Shown here: piece by piece, positions 9,278 through 19,271 of the stretch | Numbering within the stretch: the first letter of the stretch is position 1 | Layout: every line of letters starts with the position of its first letter | NCBI GenBank assembly: GCA_041645435.1 | Contig: JBAZQB010000002.1 | Span: 584,056 to 648,055 of the forward strand | DNA: 64,000 nucleotides | Reading direction: 5' to 3' | From: Methanoregula sp. | GTDB lineage: Archaea > Halobacteriota > Methanomicrobia > Methanomicrobiales > Methanospirillaceae | Made by a program: the position numbers and the translations under genes | Notes under the pieces: generated by a model | Seen by the model: the letters and a program-made list of their open reading frames with translations, nothing else | Told to the model about the DNA's origin: nothing | Databases searched by the model: none

Positions 9278-12200
9278 ATGCCAGCGCAATCTTCCCTGGA
9301 TTCCTTTGATAGGAATGTCTCTATTGATTACGGACTTCCCGGGGAACAGCTGGATTCCGTCATCAGTCGTTTTGTGACAGCGGCAAAAGAAGATCCTTTC
9401 ATGAGCTGGTTGCTTCTTCCCACAAAAAGACTCGTCCTGTATGTCGCCGGGCAACTGACGGAGAGAAATATTCCCTTCATCTCTTCCCGCATCTGCACTC
9501 CTGAAGGATTTTGCAGGATACTGTTTGAAGAGAACCGGACGACCGAGCAGGTCCTGTCAAGGAGTGAATCGAAACTCCTGCTCAGCGATCTTCTTGAGGA
9601 AAATGCAGAAGAGGTCCCACTTTTCATCACCCACGATCATCCGAATCCGGGAACGCTCAATGATCTCATGCAGTTCATGCATGTCACGCTGATGAGGAAG
9701 GTTGCGTTTCCTGAATGCCTTCTGAATCTCCAGAGTGAAAAAAGTGATCAGCTAGACACGATTATCATTCAATACCGGAACCGGTTGAGGGAACTGGATC
9801 TTTTCGATGATGATACGATCTTTGAATGGACGATCGATTACCTGGACCGCTGCGAATCATCCCCTCTCGGCACCGTATTTTTCTATGGCTTTCACGAGCC
9901 TGATCCGCTTGAACAGGATTTATTGGACACCATAGAGGAGCATGCAGGGAACGTTTCCATTTTTATTCCTGAGGGTATTGATCAAAATATTTTCAGGAAC
10001 CATGCTGCGATGGGAAACCCGGCCGGCACTCAACCGGTACCTGATCTATCTTCACTCCCGGCTAAGATCTCCGGTATCTTCTCGGAAACCGGTGAGCTCA
10101 AAGCCGGGGATCTTTTCCGGGTGCAGACATTTCCCTCGCGGTATGCCGAAGTATATGGTATCGCAGCGGAGATCGGCCGGCTCAATGCTGCCGGTACACC
10201 CCTTTCCGATATTGCCGTAGTTTTTCCGGATCTCCATGGAGGAGATTACGGTCTCATCGATGAGGTATTCAAGGAGTTTGCTATTCCCTGGAACTCTGCC
10301 GTCAGCCCGAAATTATCCCGGGCCCCGGTCATCCAGTTTCTGTCCGGTATTGCCGGTCTCGTTGCACGCGGGTACGCCCGCGAGGATCTTGTCCGGCTGA
10401 TCGGCAGCTCGTTTTTTACCAAAGAAACTGTTCCGGGCGGAACGTTCCCGTTGCGGTCTGCTGAGGTTGACCTGGTATCCCGGTATGCCCGGATAGATGG
10501 CCCTCACCCTGACTGGATACGACAACTGGCATGGCTCCATACAGAATTACAGGACCTGGAACGGGCAAAGAACTACCCGGGTATTTCGGTTCATACCGTA
10601 GAACGCGTGCTGGATGGGATCCGGCACCTCATCAGCGATCTGGATGCTCTTTCGGGAAAGAAACTGCTCCGGGATCATATCAGCGGGTTTAAAAATTTCA
10701 TAAAATCCCGTAACCTCCCCCATCTCTATGCCGCACCGGAAGAACGCATCAAAGACCGGGAAATACAGGCATGTAAAAAGTTCTCTTCCCTTCTTGAGGC
10801 TCTCGCTCATGCTGCGTGGATTCCAGCCGATGAATCCATCGATGCACAGGAATTCTCCCGGTTAATTTCCTCCCTTGGTGAAGAGGGGGATGAGAGTGGG
10901 TTGCAGGATTCCAATGGTGTTGCTGTTCTCGGTCCCCACGAATGCCAGCACCTCCGGTTCCCGGTTGTCTTTATCGGTGGGCTGGTTGAGGGCACGTTCC
11001 CCCGGCTGACGACCCGTCTCCCGTTCACCAACTCTTTAGAAAATACCCGGATGGGGACCCGTTCGCTTGCCGAAATTCTCCGGGAAGAACAATATTATTT
11101 CATTGCAGCCCTGCTCTCGGCCCAGAAGACAGTGTACCTGAGTGCCCCGCTGGCCGATGGGGAGAAGCCGCTGCTCACCTCCGCATTCTTCGAACGGGTC
11201 CGGATGAGAACCGGTGATCGGCCGTGGCCGGATGCTGCCGGAGTTATACCCGCATCCCGTCGCACTGCTGCGGTCCGGGCCGGTGAAAGAATATGTGATG
11301 ATGAGACTTGCGCGGCTCTCGGTCTGATTCCGGGTTCACTGGGTATCAGCGATCTTGTCTCACGGATCAATATGGAGCGGTACTATCGCCGGGGCACCTG
11401 CGATTCTCCCTTTGATGGCATTCTTTCCGATGCATCGATCCGTGAAATTCTTGCCACACGGTACGGTCCGGACCATGTGTATTCCCCGACGAGTCTTGAG
11501 ACCTATGCCAGCTGCCCGTTTGAATATTTCTTAAACCGGGTGATCAATCTCAAGGCCCTGCCGGAAGTGGAACCGAACCTCTCGGCCAGCGATCGCGGTA
11601 CGGCTATCCACGACATCCTGAGTAATTTTTACCGGCAATGGCGTTCTGCCGGCCAGACCCGGGTTAATCCAGCCTCCCTGGTTGATGCCACCGAAATGAT
11701 CCTCAGGATTGCCACGGAAGAACTGGACACGTACTCCTTCCAGAGCCCGCTCTGGGATGCAACCCGGATCCTGATGCTCGGGGACCGGCATACCGGCCCC
11801 GGGTATTTCGAACGATTCCTGGTTCATGAAACGGATGAATCTGCATCACCGCTCGTCCCGTCCCTGTTTGAATATTCCTTTGGCATGGGAACAACGGCAT
11901 CGGACGATCCTGCATCATCTCCTGAGCCGGTTGAACTTGCTTCACCGGATGGTGAACGGAAGGTATTCATCCGGGGCAGGATCGACCGGATCGATCTCAC
12001 ACCGGACGGATACTTTTTGATCTATGATTACAAGTCCGGCTCGCAACATCCTAAAACCAAAGATATCGAGGCGGGAACTGCCCTGCAGCTGCCCCTTTAC
12101 CTTCTTGCGTTTGAGAAGATCACCGGCAACCACGGAATCGGCGGGGGCTATTACACGATCCGGCGCGAGGTGGACCGGAGCATTGTGCTCGCGGATTCGG

Positions 12201-12418
12201 CTGCAAAGGACCTGATGATCTCCCGGCCCCGTGTTTCCAAAGATTTTGCCGGCATGATGCAGCACTCGCGGGACTGTGCGTTTGCGTATATCGACGGGAT
12301 CCGGAACGGCAGTTTCCCGCTCCCCCGCGAAGAGAAATGCCCGAACACCTATTGCGAATTCAAACGGATCTGTCGCTTCGATCCCTACCGGGTCTTTGAA
12401 GTACTGGAGGAGACCTGA
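9278..12418 (+). CDS. AddB-like inactivated helicase with 4Fe-4S PD-(D/E)XK nuclease
   Basis: 1046 residues. The body resembles the degenerate superfamily-1 helicase of AddB, with no clear Walker A. The C-terminal RecB-type nuclease has SCPFEYFLNRV near residue 745, RGIDR-like GRIDRIDL and IYDYKSG near 900-918, and CPNTYCEFKRIC near 1020-1031. One early and three late cysteines are the 4Fe-4S arrangement of AddB-type nucleases. Such proteins pair with AddA for resection of double-strand breaks and degradation of foreign linear DNA. The stop is one base from the AddA start, so the two are translated together. AddAB is known mainly from bacteria; archaeal pairs like this are probably acquired. 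Confidence 0.8.
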   Translation: MPAQSSLDSFDRNVSIDYGLPGEQLDSVISRFVTAAKEDPFMSWLLLPTKRLVLYVAGQLTERNIPFISSRICTPEGFCRILFEENRTTEQVLSRSESKLLLSDLLEENAEEVPLFITHDHPNPGTLNDLMQFMHVTLMRKVAFPECLLNLQSEKSDQLDTIIIQYRNRLRELDLFDDDTIFEWTIDYLDRCESSPLGTVFFYGFHEPDPLEQDLLDTIEEHAGNVSIFIPEGIDQNIFRNHAAMGNPAGTQPVPDLSSLPAKISGIFSETGELKAGDLFRVQTFPSRYAEVYGIAAEIGRLNAAGTPLSDIAVVFPDLHGGDYGLIDEVFKEFAIPWNSAVSPKLSRAPVIQFLSGIAGLVARGYAREDLVRLIGSSFFTKETVPGGTFPLRSAEVDLVSRYARIDGPHPDWIRQLAWLHTELQDLERAKNYPGISVHTVERVLDGIRHLISDLDALSGKKLLRDHISGFKNFIKSRNLPHLYAAPEERIKDREIQACKKFSSLLEALAHAAWIPADESIDAQEFSRLISSLGEEGDESGLQDSNGVAVLGPHECQHLRFPVVFIGGLVEGTFPRLTTRLPFTNSLENTRMGTRSLAEILREEQYYFIAALLSAQKTVYLSAPLADGEKPLLTSAFFERVRMRTGDRPWPDAAGVIPASRRTAAVRAGERICDDETCAALGLIPGSLGISDLVSRINMERYYRRGTCDSPFDGILSDASIREILATRYGPDHVYSPTSLETYASCPFEYFLNRVINLKALPEVEPNLSASDRGTAIHDILSNFYRQWRSAGQTRVNPASLVDATEMILRIATEELDTYSFQSPLWDATRILMLGDRHTGPGYFERFLVHETDESASPLVPSLFEYSFGMGTTASDDPASSPEPVELASPDGERKVFIRGRIDRIDLTPDGYFLIYDYKSGSQHPKTKDIEAGTALQLPLYLLAFEKITGNHGIGGGYYTIRREVDRSIVLADSAAKDLMISRPRVSKDFAGMMQHSRDCAFAYIDGIRNGSFPLPREEKCPNTYCEFKRICRFDPYRVFEVLEET

Positions 12419-12419
12419 T

Positions 12420-15400
12420 ATGGCAGCTACTGAGCGACAGGGCGAAGCGATCACCAAACATGACCGGAGCATGGTGGTCACGGCCGGGGCCGGCACCGGC
12501 AAGACCTACGTGCTGGTCCAGAAATATATCGACCTCCTCCGGACCCGGGGCGTGACGGTGCCGCAGATTCTTGCCCTGACGTTTACTGACAAGGCCGCAG
12601 CCGAGATGAAGGAGCGGATACGGACCGAGATCCTCAGGCAGGAAGGCCCGCAATGGGAGAAGGCGGCCGAGGATTTCATGATCGCACCGGTCCAGACCTT
12701 CCATTCGTTCTGTGCACAAGTGCTCCGGGAGTTCCCGATCGAAGCCGGGCTGGAACCCGGCTTTGCCGTGCTGGATGAGCAGCAGGTCTCCCGCATCCAC
12801 AGCACCGCGTACGAAGAACTGATCCATACCCGGCAGGAAGGCCCGGCCAACGAGGCGCTGGTCCATGTCCTTTCCATCACGGACCAGTACAGCTTAAAGA
12901 CAATCCTCTCCGCACTCTACGGCAAGCGGGAGCAGTATGCCCGGTTCTTTGCTGCGCTTGCCGCTGATGAAAAAAAAGTGCTCGATGTGTGGAAGCGGGA
13001 AGTGGATGCATTCCGCGATGCGGAGATCGCTGCCCTGCGGAGCGATCCCTCGTTCTCATCCTGTCTCCGTACGCTGCTCGGGTTTGCATCTGCGTACGAG
13101 GGAGTAGATGACAAGGCGGCAGTGTTTCTGCAGGAGATCCGCCCGCTCCTGTGCCGGCTTGCTGAGCCTGCGGATTCTGTAGAGTACTGTTCTGCCGCGC
13201 TCGAACTGGCGTGCAGGAAACCCGGCAATATCGGGAGCAAAAAAGCCTGGAAGGATGCAGATCTCGATGACTTCAAGAAAGCCCGGAAGAACCTGGCAGA
13301 AATCCTGGAGCGGAAGAACTCCCTGTTCCGGATGACGGTCGATACTGCTGATCCGGTGATCACCGGGTCGGTCCGGTTCCTGCGGGATCTCTCTGTGGTA
13401 TTCTCCCGGTATGCGGAGCTGGCCGGTAACGGGAAAGGTTCGGTCGGGGGTCTCGACTTCTCGGACCTGATCCTCCATGCCCGGCAGCTCTTCGTGGAGC
13501 AGCGGGAACTGGTGGCAACGCATTTCATGCCCCGGTTCCGGTACATCCTTGTCGACGAGTTCCAGGACACGGACCTTTCCCAGTTTGATATCATCCTCTC
13601 GATCATCGGGACGCCTTCGCCCACAACGGACTGCCTCTTCATTGTCGGCGATCCCAAGCAGTCGATCTATCTCTTCCGCGATGCGGATGTGACCCGGTTC
13701 AAGGAGGCGCAGGAGATCATCTCTGCGGCCTGCAAGGGCCGGGTGGTGAACCTTGACACCAGCTTCCGGAGCACGAAGGAAGTGATCGGTCTTTCGAACC
13801 TCATCTTCTCCCGGCTGCTTGCCTCTGCGGAGAAGCCGTGGGAGTTCGGGTACGAGCCGGTAAAAATTTCCGAAAGCCGCGCCGGTCATGACGGTTCGGT
13901 GGAACTGCTGCTTCCGCCGAAAGGAAGCGATGCGGCCGGGACCAAGCGGAACGAGGCCGGGATGCTGGCCCGGCGGATCCACAGCATCGTAAATGCACAG
14001 CCGCTTTTAGTGTACTCCGAGGAGCAGGATCATTCGTTCGTCCAGCGCCCGGCCCGGTACGGCGATATCGCGATCCTGCTTGAGGCAAGGACCAACCTCT
14101 CGTATTATCTTTCAGCGCTGGGCGAGTACGGGATCCCCTTCTATGTCCACGGGGGGACCGGGTTCTATCACCGGCAGGAAGTGTACGATCTCTGCAATAT
14201 CCTCGCGTTCCTCGAACACCGGCACGACAACATCAGCCTTGCGGGCATCCTGCGGTCCCCATACTTTGGTGTAGCGGATACGGAACTCTTCAGCATTGCG
14301 CAGGAGAATGGCCGGACCCTCTGGGAGAAACTGGTTACGTACGCAGACCGGACCGGTCCCGGGCCGGCAACCCGGGCCCGCGAGCTGCTCACGTCATGGC
14401 AGCAGTACGCCGGCCGGTCCGGCCTGGTCTCGCTGCTGCGCCAGATTTTATCGGAGTCCGGGGTCTACACGGTGTATGCCGCTCTCCCGGCCGGGGAACA
14501 GATCCTTGCCAATATCGAGAAGCTCGTTAGCATGGCCCGGAACCGCGAGGAGGCGGGGAACTATGCGCTTTCTGACTTCACCGCCGATCTCCGCCAGGCG
14601 ATGGACGAGGACGAGCGGGAGGGCGAGGCGCCTCTCGATGCCCTTGCAGAGAATGCCGTCAACATCATGACGGTCCATGCGGCCAAGGGCCTGGAGTTCC
14701 CCATTGTGTTTGTCCCGGACATGGGCTCTGGGTTCCGGGACCGCCCCGGCCCCATCATGATTGGGGACAACCCGCTGATGGTGGGAGTCAGGGTCCCCAA
14801 CCCCGCTGACAATTACGAGATGACGGAAAGTGCCGTCATGGTGATGCTGCGGGAGTTGCAGCGCCAGAAGGAGCGGGCCGAGAGGAAGCGTTTGTTGTAT
14901 GTGGCACTGACCCGGGCCCGGGATCATCTGTTCATGAGCGGGACTGCGCCGGAGGATTCGGGTTTGTCTTTTGATCTGGGCCGGTCCCGGATTGAGTGGG
15001 TATTTACTGCTTTATCGGTGACCGGGGATGCGATTGCTGCGGGGGGACTGGTGTTGCCTTCTGACGGTCTCCGTCTTTCGATTGTTTCGGATCCATTGGC
15101 GATTCCTGCTGAGACGGGGCGGGTCTCACCTGCGCTGCTTGTTGTTCCTGAGGAATGTGCGGGGAAGGTTGGGACGTGGATTGCGCCTGTGTATTCTGCC
15201 GGACCGGAGCGGGTGAATGTTGTTTCGGTTTCGGAGCTGGAGAAGGGACCGGTTCACGCCCGGGAGCCGGGGGTTTCGAAATATTTACCGGGCGTTCCCG
15301 GGGCTGTCAAGGGCACGATCATTCATGAGGTGTTGCGGGGCCGGGATGCTGCGACGGTGCTGAAGGAATATGGGGAATATTCGGAGGAGCATGTCCGGCA

Positions 15401-15785
15401 GTGTGAGGAAATTGTTTCTGCTTTTTTCTCTTCGGACCTGATGAAGCGAGTGAAACGATCGTTTTGTGAAGTGCCGTTTGTTATTACTCTTGAGGGGAAG
15501 CCGGTGACGGGAAAGATCGACCGGTTGTGTGAACTTGATGATGGGACTTGGGTTGTGATCGATTACAAGAGTGAGGCGTCAGTAGATTACACTATACTTG
15601 CTGAGGAGTATGCTCTCTCGTTATCGATTTATGTTGAGGTGGCCCAGCAGATCGTGAAGAATGTTGTTGCAGCGTGGGTGTATTTTACAGAGATTGGGGA
15701 GTATCGCAAAATAGAGATCAATACCGAGCAACTTCTCGAAAAAATCAGAGGTATCCCCACAAAAAGCAAAAATCTTCCCTCATAA
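12420..15785 (+). CDS. AddA-like UvrD-family helicase-nuclease
   Basis: 1121 residues from the ATG at 12420, which has GGAGG nine bases upstream; an open frame starting at 12276 is just read-through in the upstream gene. Helicase motifs are clear: Walker A TAGAGTGKT (about 21-29), LTFTDKAAAEMKER, ILVDEFQDTD (about 375-384), VGDPKQSIYLFRDAD, and TVHAAKGLEFPIVFVPD. The C-terminal nuclease has GKIDRLCELDDGTWVVIDYK (about 1030-1048). It should be the 3'-5' motor and nuclease of an AddAB-type complex with the gene upstream. From about 14.9 kb to the stop the coding strand becomes markedly G/T-rich in third positions compared with the C-rich first part, without loss of the frame. Confidence 0.88.
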   Translation: MAATERQGEAITKHDRSMVVTAGAGTGKTYVLVQKYIDLLRTRGVTVPQILALTFTDKAAAEMKERIRTEILRQEGPQWEKAAEDFMIAPVQTFHSFCAQVLREFPIEAGLEPGFAVLDEQQVSRIHSTAYEELIHTRQEGPANEALVHVLSITDQYSLKTILSALYGKREQYARFFAALAADEKKVLDVWKREVDAFRDAEIAALRSDPSFSSCLRTLLGFASAYEGVDDKAAVFLQEIRPLLCRLAEPADSVEYCSAALELACRKPGNIGSKKAWKDADLDDFKKARKNLAEILERKNSLFRMTVDTADPVITGSVRFLRDLSVVFSRYAELAGNGKGSVGGLDFSDLILHARQLFVEQRELVATHFMPRFRYILVDEFQDTDLSQFDIILSIIGTPSPTTDCLFIVGDPKQSIYLFRDADVTRFKEAQEIISAACKGRVVNLDTSFRSTKEVIGLSNLIFSRLLASAEKPWEFGYEPVKISESRAGHDGSVELLLPPKGSDAAGTKRNEAGMLARRIHSIVNAQPLLVYSEEQDHSFVQRPARYGDIAILLEARTNLSYYLSALGEYGIPFYVHGGTGFYHRQEVYDLCNILAFLEHRHDNISLAGILRSPYFGVADTELFSIAQENGRTLWEKLVTYADRTGPGPATRARELLTSWQQYAGRSGLVSLLRQILSESGVYTVYAALPAGEQILANIEKLVSMARNREEAGNYALSDFTADLRQAMDEDEREGEAPLDALAENAVNIMTVHAAKGLEFPIVFVPDMGSGFRDRPGPIMIGDNPLMVGVRVPNPADNYEMTESAVMVMLRELQRQKERAERKRLLYVALTRARDHLFMSGTAPEDSGLSFDLGRSRIEWVFTALSVTGDAIAAGGLVLPSDGLRLSIVSDPLAIPAETGRVSPALLVVPEECAGKVGTWIAPVYSAGPERVNVVSVSELEKGPVHAREPGVSKYLPGVPGAVKGTIIHEVLRGRDAATVLKEYGEYSEEHVRQCEEIVSAFFSSDLMKRVKRSFCEVPFVITLEGKPVTGKIDRLCELDDGTWVVIDYKSEASVDYTILAEEYALSLSIYVEVAQQIVKNVVAAWVYFTEIGEYRKIEINTEQLLEKIRGIPTKSKNLPS

Positions 15786-15902
15786 TGAATTTATTTATTA
15801 AAAATTTGAAAAAATAATAACGGTATATTGATACTTCAAAACAATCAGGTACCTTTACAGTTATCCGGTCCTTTTGGAATTATTTCAAAATTTGAGGAAT
15901 TT

Positions 15903-16457
15903 ATGAACACAAAGGTCGAATACCCAAAGTTCGAATACTTAAAACTCGATAAACGAACGCGGGACTTAATGTGTGAAGAAATTTTACGTGCGAAAGAATC
16001 TGACAATATTTACTTCAGCACACGGTTTAATGAAATTGGCCAAAAGAATTGGATTCGATTATTGCGAACTGCAGCAGAACAATTTGATGAACATTGGCTT
16101 GCGTTTCAATTAGAAATGGCAGGTGCGATGAAACATCTCAAACCTCAAAAAAAACCGTGGGATTACACACTCGAATATGAGCCTGATTCTAGTATTGGGA
16201 TCTTAGCTACCGGCCAATTCAATCGGTTCTATATGATAGCGATTTGTCGTCGTGCTTTGGAGGATAATGAACAATTCGTTATAGTTTATCGAGCCAAACA
16301 AAGACGAGAACCTCGTGAGGAATCTCAAATATTGGAAGGTACATCTAGGGATGCAAATGATCTCCTTCAGGAACTTAGAAATAAAGAACTTTGTCTCAAA
16401 TGTGAAATTTCGCGAATAAATTCCGGACTTTCACTAGACTATGAATCGTTATCGTGA
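15903..16457 (+). CDS. Uncharacterised 184-residue protein upstream of an ABC ATPase
   Basis: I do not recognise the family. I start it at the ATG at 15903 because GAGG lies six bases upstream; an in-frame TTG at 15828 has no such site. The protein is soluble and has a charged helical N-terminus (LDKRTRDLMCEEILRAKESD). A beta-rich middle includes SSIGILATGQFNRFYMIAIC, and the basic C-terminus contains YRAKQRREPREE. It is AT-rich, unlike the AddAB genes before it. The next gene starts 49 bases downstream on the same strand, so it is probably the partner of that ATPase. Confidence 0.6.
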   Translation: MNTKVEYPKFEYLKLDKRTRDLMCEEILRAKESDNIYFSTRFNEIGQKNWIRLLRTAAEQFDEHWLAFQLEMAGAMKHLKPQKKPWDYTLEYEPDSSIGILATGQFNRFYMIAICRRALEDNEQFVIVYRAKQRREPREESQILEGTSRDANDLLQELRNKELCLKCEISRINSGLSLDYESLS

Positions 16458-16506
16458 ATTGACTGAATATTATTGACTGCTAAATTAAAATCTTCAACGG
16501 AGAAAA

Positions 16507-19113
16507 ATGGACGTTCTTCAAGAAATCTTGGCTTGGAGTAAAGATTTACCCCATTGGCAAAATGATGCTATTGTGCGTTTGTTCGAGAATCACACTCCTT
16601 CAGCTGATGATATTGAAGATCTCTATGCCCTTCTCAAATCTGAACATGGAATTCCTGATCCAAAAAAACGCAAACCTCAAAAATTAAAATCAGATCAAAT
16701 AGCCATTCCAGTAAACCCTAGAGTCCACATCGAATTATTGGGTATTAAAAACCTTGTGAATGTTAATGCAATCGCTGATAAGCAAAAACTATTACTTGGC
16801 CCAACCGGATTAACCGTGATTTATGGAGATAATGGTTCGGGGAAATCTGGTTATTCCCGGGTTCTGAAACGGGCTTGTCGTGCCAGAGATCAAACTGAGC
16901 AGATCCTTCCAAATGCATATCTTCATCCGTCTAAAACTGGAAAAGCGGAAGCCATCTTTGAACTAAGAGTTAATGATGTTGATCAAGAAGTAGTGTGGAT
17001 TGATGGAAAGCCCGCCCCAGAATTACTTTCAACAATTGCTATATTTGATCATTATTGTGCCCGTGCATATCTTGACAAAGAAGGAGATTTCTCGTATATC
17101 CCTTATGGGTTTGATATTTTTGATGGTTTAGTGAAAATTTGTGATACACTTAAATTAAAAATTTCGAATGAAATTGACCAAAATGTTCCTGATGTGGAAT
17201 CTCTATCTGAGTTATCCGGATCAACATCTGTTGGTTGTCTCGTTGAGAATTTGTCGAGCGCAACCGAAAATAAACAGGTAGAAAAATTAGCGACCCTCGC
17301 ACCCGAAGAAATTGCTCAACACGGTCGGTTATTTAAAAATATTCACGAAATTGACCCCAAAGGCAAAGCAAATCAATTGCGAATTAAATGCCGCCGGATA
17401 AATCGCCTCCTTGAGATTATTAATGAGAAAACCATTGCAGTTAATGATACAAACTTGGCCCATCTCGAAAAATTCGATAAGGATTATCTGGCCGCTCATT
17501 TAGCAGCGGAAATTGCTGCCAACAACTTCAAAATAACCGGGGATTACCTTCCAGGAACTGGTGGAGAAGCGTGGAGAGAGTTATTCGATGCTGCCCGAAA
17601 GTTTTCGAAAGAAGCATACCCCGATAAACTATTTCCACATATCGAAGACGGAGCCAAATGTCCTTTATGCCAACAGCTTCTCGAAAGGGGGGCTAAACAC
17701 TTTCAACTGTTTGAGGATTATATCCATCAGGAAACAGAGAAAAATTCTCGGGAACATTTCAATTCCCTTTCTGAAGCGAAACGAAATTTTAGTCTCCTTG
17801 ATGTATCGGTTGGTCTTGATGATGAAATTCTTGAAGAGATCTCTCAATCTGATAAAAATCTTGCAAAAAAATGCCAAAGATACCAAAAATCTTTAATTGA
17901 CCGCTATTCAGAAATTCTGTCGGCGTTTACATCTCATATTTGGACAAATATTGCACCACTCTCAAATTGCCCCGTTGAAGAGCTCTCCGTATTAATGGTT
18001 AATCTCGATAACGAGGCTGATATATTAGAACGGATGGTGGATAACTCTGCACGAAAATCTTTGGAGACTCAATTCTATGAATATGACTCCAGAATGAAGT
18101 TATCAAAAAGTAAAGGTGCCGTTCTCGCAGTAATTGAAAAAATGCGTCGGCAGTCCCAACTTAAAGAATGTTTATCAGAACTGGATACTACAGGAATCAC
18201 AAAAAAAAGACATGATCTATCGCAAAATGTGATCACACCAAGTTTGTTGGGGGCGCTCAAACAAGAACTCAAAAAACTTGATGTTCTCGATCTTAATCTG
18301 AATTGGAAAAGTATAGGCAACAAGGGTAAAACAAATTATAAATTGATATTAGATCTCCCGGGTGTGAAAAATCCGAGAAATATACTTAGTGAAGGCGAAC
18401 AACGGGCAATTGCCATCGCCTCATTCCTCGCAGAAGTTGATCTGAAGGGTGGATCTGCTGGTATTATTTTTGACGATCCAATCTCGTCTTTGGATCATAG
18501 GCGAAGGGAGCTTGTAGCTCAACGTTTAGTTCAAGAATCAAATAAACGTCAGGTAATTATCTTCACGCACGACCTCTATTTTTTGTTCGTATTAATTGAT
18601 GAAGCAGAAAAAACAGGAATTCCTTTTGAGACTCAAAGCCTTATTAAGAAGGGACGTAACTATGGCATTCCTGAATCTGGGAATCCATTTGAAGGAATGA
18701 ATACTTCAGCACGTGTCAAATTCTTAAGAGCAAAACACCAGGTAATCGCCAAAATTCACCGAGATGGTGATGAGGTAGAATTTCGAAAACAAACGAAAGA
18801 AGCTTATAGTCTCTTACGTAGTGCGTGGGAAAGGGGCGTTGAAGAAGTACTTTTGCGACAAGTTGTGTTGCGCTTCCGACAATCAATAGAAACGCAGAGA
18901 CTTCGAGATGTATTTGTTGATGATTCTGACCATATACAAATAAAACAAGCCATCAATAAATGTTCAAAAATTACCGAAGCTCATGATACAGCAATGGCGA
19001 TTGGAATTAGAGTTCCCCCTCCGGACGAATTATTGGAAGATATTAATACATTAGAAAAATGGCGTTTATCTGTTGAGAAGAGAAGTAATGATGTGAGGGA
19101 ACGACGAAAATAA
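16507..19113 (+). CDS. SMC/RecF-like ABC ATPase with zinc-hook motif, probable defence protein
   Basis: 868 residues. The short N-terminal helical domain (about 1-55, LPHWQNDAIVRLF) is of a type often fused to defence ATPases. A split ABC ATPase follows: Walker A GDNGSGKSG near 106, signature LSEGEQRA near 628, Walker B IIFDDPISSLD near 653-663 and H-loop FTHDLYF near 684. The middle is a coiled coil interrupted by CPLCQQ near 384, a CxxC like the Rad50 zinc hook. It therefore probably dimerises through zinc and acts on DNA or tRNA in the manner of Rad50/RloC-type proteins. I see no nuclease domain, although the C-terminal about 150 residues are unassigned. GGAG lies five bases before the ATG. 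It forms a pair with the preceding small gene. Confidence 0.7.
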   Translation: MDVLQEILAWSKDLPHWQNDAIVRLFENHTPSADDIEDLYALLKSEHGIPDPKKRKPQKLKSDQIAIPVNPRVHIELLGIKNLVNVNAIADKQKLLLGPTGLTVIYGDNGSGKSGYSRVLKRACRARDQTEQILPNAYLHPSKTGKAEAIFELRVNDVDQEVVWIDGKPAPELLSTIAIFDHYCARAYLDKEGDFSYIPYGFDIFDGLVKICDTLKLKISNEIDQNVPDVESLSELSGSTSVGCLVENLSSATENKQVEKLATLAPEEIAQHGRLFKNIHEIDPKGKANQLRIKCRRINRLLEIINEKTIAVNDTNLAHLEKFDKDYLAAHLAAEIAANNFKITGDYLPGTGGEAWRELFDAARKFSKEAYPDKLFPHIEDGAKCPLCQQLLERGAKHFQLFEDYIHQETEKNSREHFNSLSEAKRNFSLLDVSVGLDDEILEEISQSDKNLAKKCQRYQKSLIDRYSEILSAFTSHIWTNIAPLSNCPVEELSVLMVNLDNEADILERMVDNSARKSLETQFYEYDSRMKLSKSKGAVLAVIEKMRRQSQLKECLSELDTTGITKKRHDLSQNVITPSLLGALKQELKKLDVLDLNLNWKSIGNKGKTNYKLILDLPGVKNPRNILSEGEQRAIAIASFLAEVDLKGGSAGIIFDDPISSLDHRRRELVAQRLVQESNKRQVIIFTHDLYFLFVLIDEAEKTGIPFETQSLIKKGRNYGIPESGNPFEGMNTSARVKFLRAKHQVIAKIHRDGDEVEFRKQTKEAYSLLRSAWERGVEEVLLRQVVLRFRQSIETQRLRDVFVDDSDHIQIKQAINKCSKITEAHDTAMAIGIRVPPPDELLEDINTLEKWRLSVEKRSNDVRERRK

Positions 19114-19139
19114 CTCCATAAATTTTGATGGTGTTACTT

Positions 19140-19271
19140 TCACTTTCGTTTTTTAGAACTCCACAAACCTTTGATTTCTCCCGCATTTCCATAATCCGTT
19201 GTTCGTTGCCGCAACTCATAGTATTTACCTGTCACAGGATTATGAATGCGTTTTACCTTAACCGGGGGCAT
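19140..19271 (-). CDS. Small basic conserved-looking protein (43 residues)
   Basis: This short minus-strand gene reads MPPVKVKRIHNPVTGKYYEL and ends GLWSSKKRK. Its ATG (19269-19271) has GGTGAGGAG immediately upstream, a strong archaeal ribosome site. The sequence is basic and ends in a positively charged tail, as in small nucleic-acid-binding proteins; no zinc motif is present. It sits in the gap between the ABC ATPase and the HD-like gene, on the opposite strand. I have the impression that similar 40-50 residue proteins occur widely in prokaryotes, but I cannot name a family. Confidence 0.6.
   Translation of the reverse strand: MPPVKVKRIHNPVTGKYYELRQRTTDYGNAGEIKGLWSSKKRK

Noticed and set aside
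15828..16457. TTG start for the small gene before the ABC ATPase
   Set aside because: No ribosome site; ATG 15903 has GAGG at the right distance.
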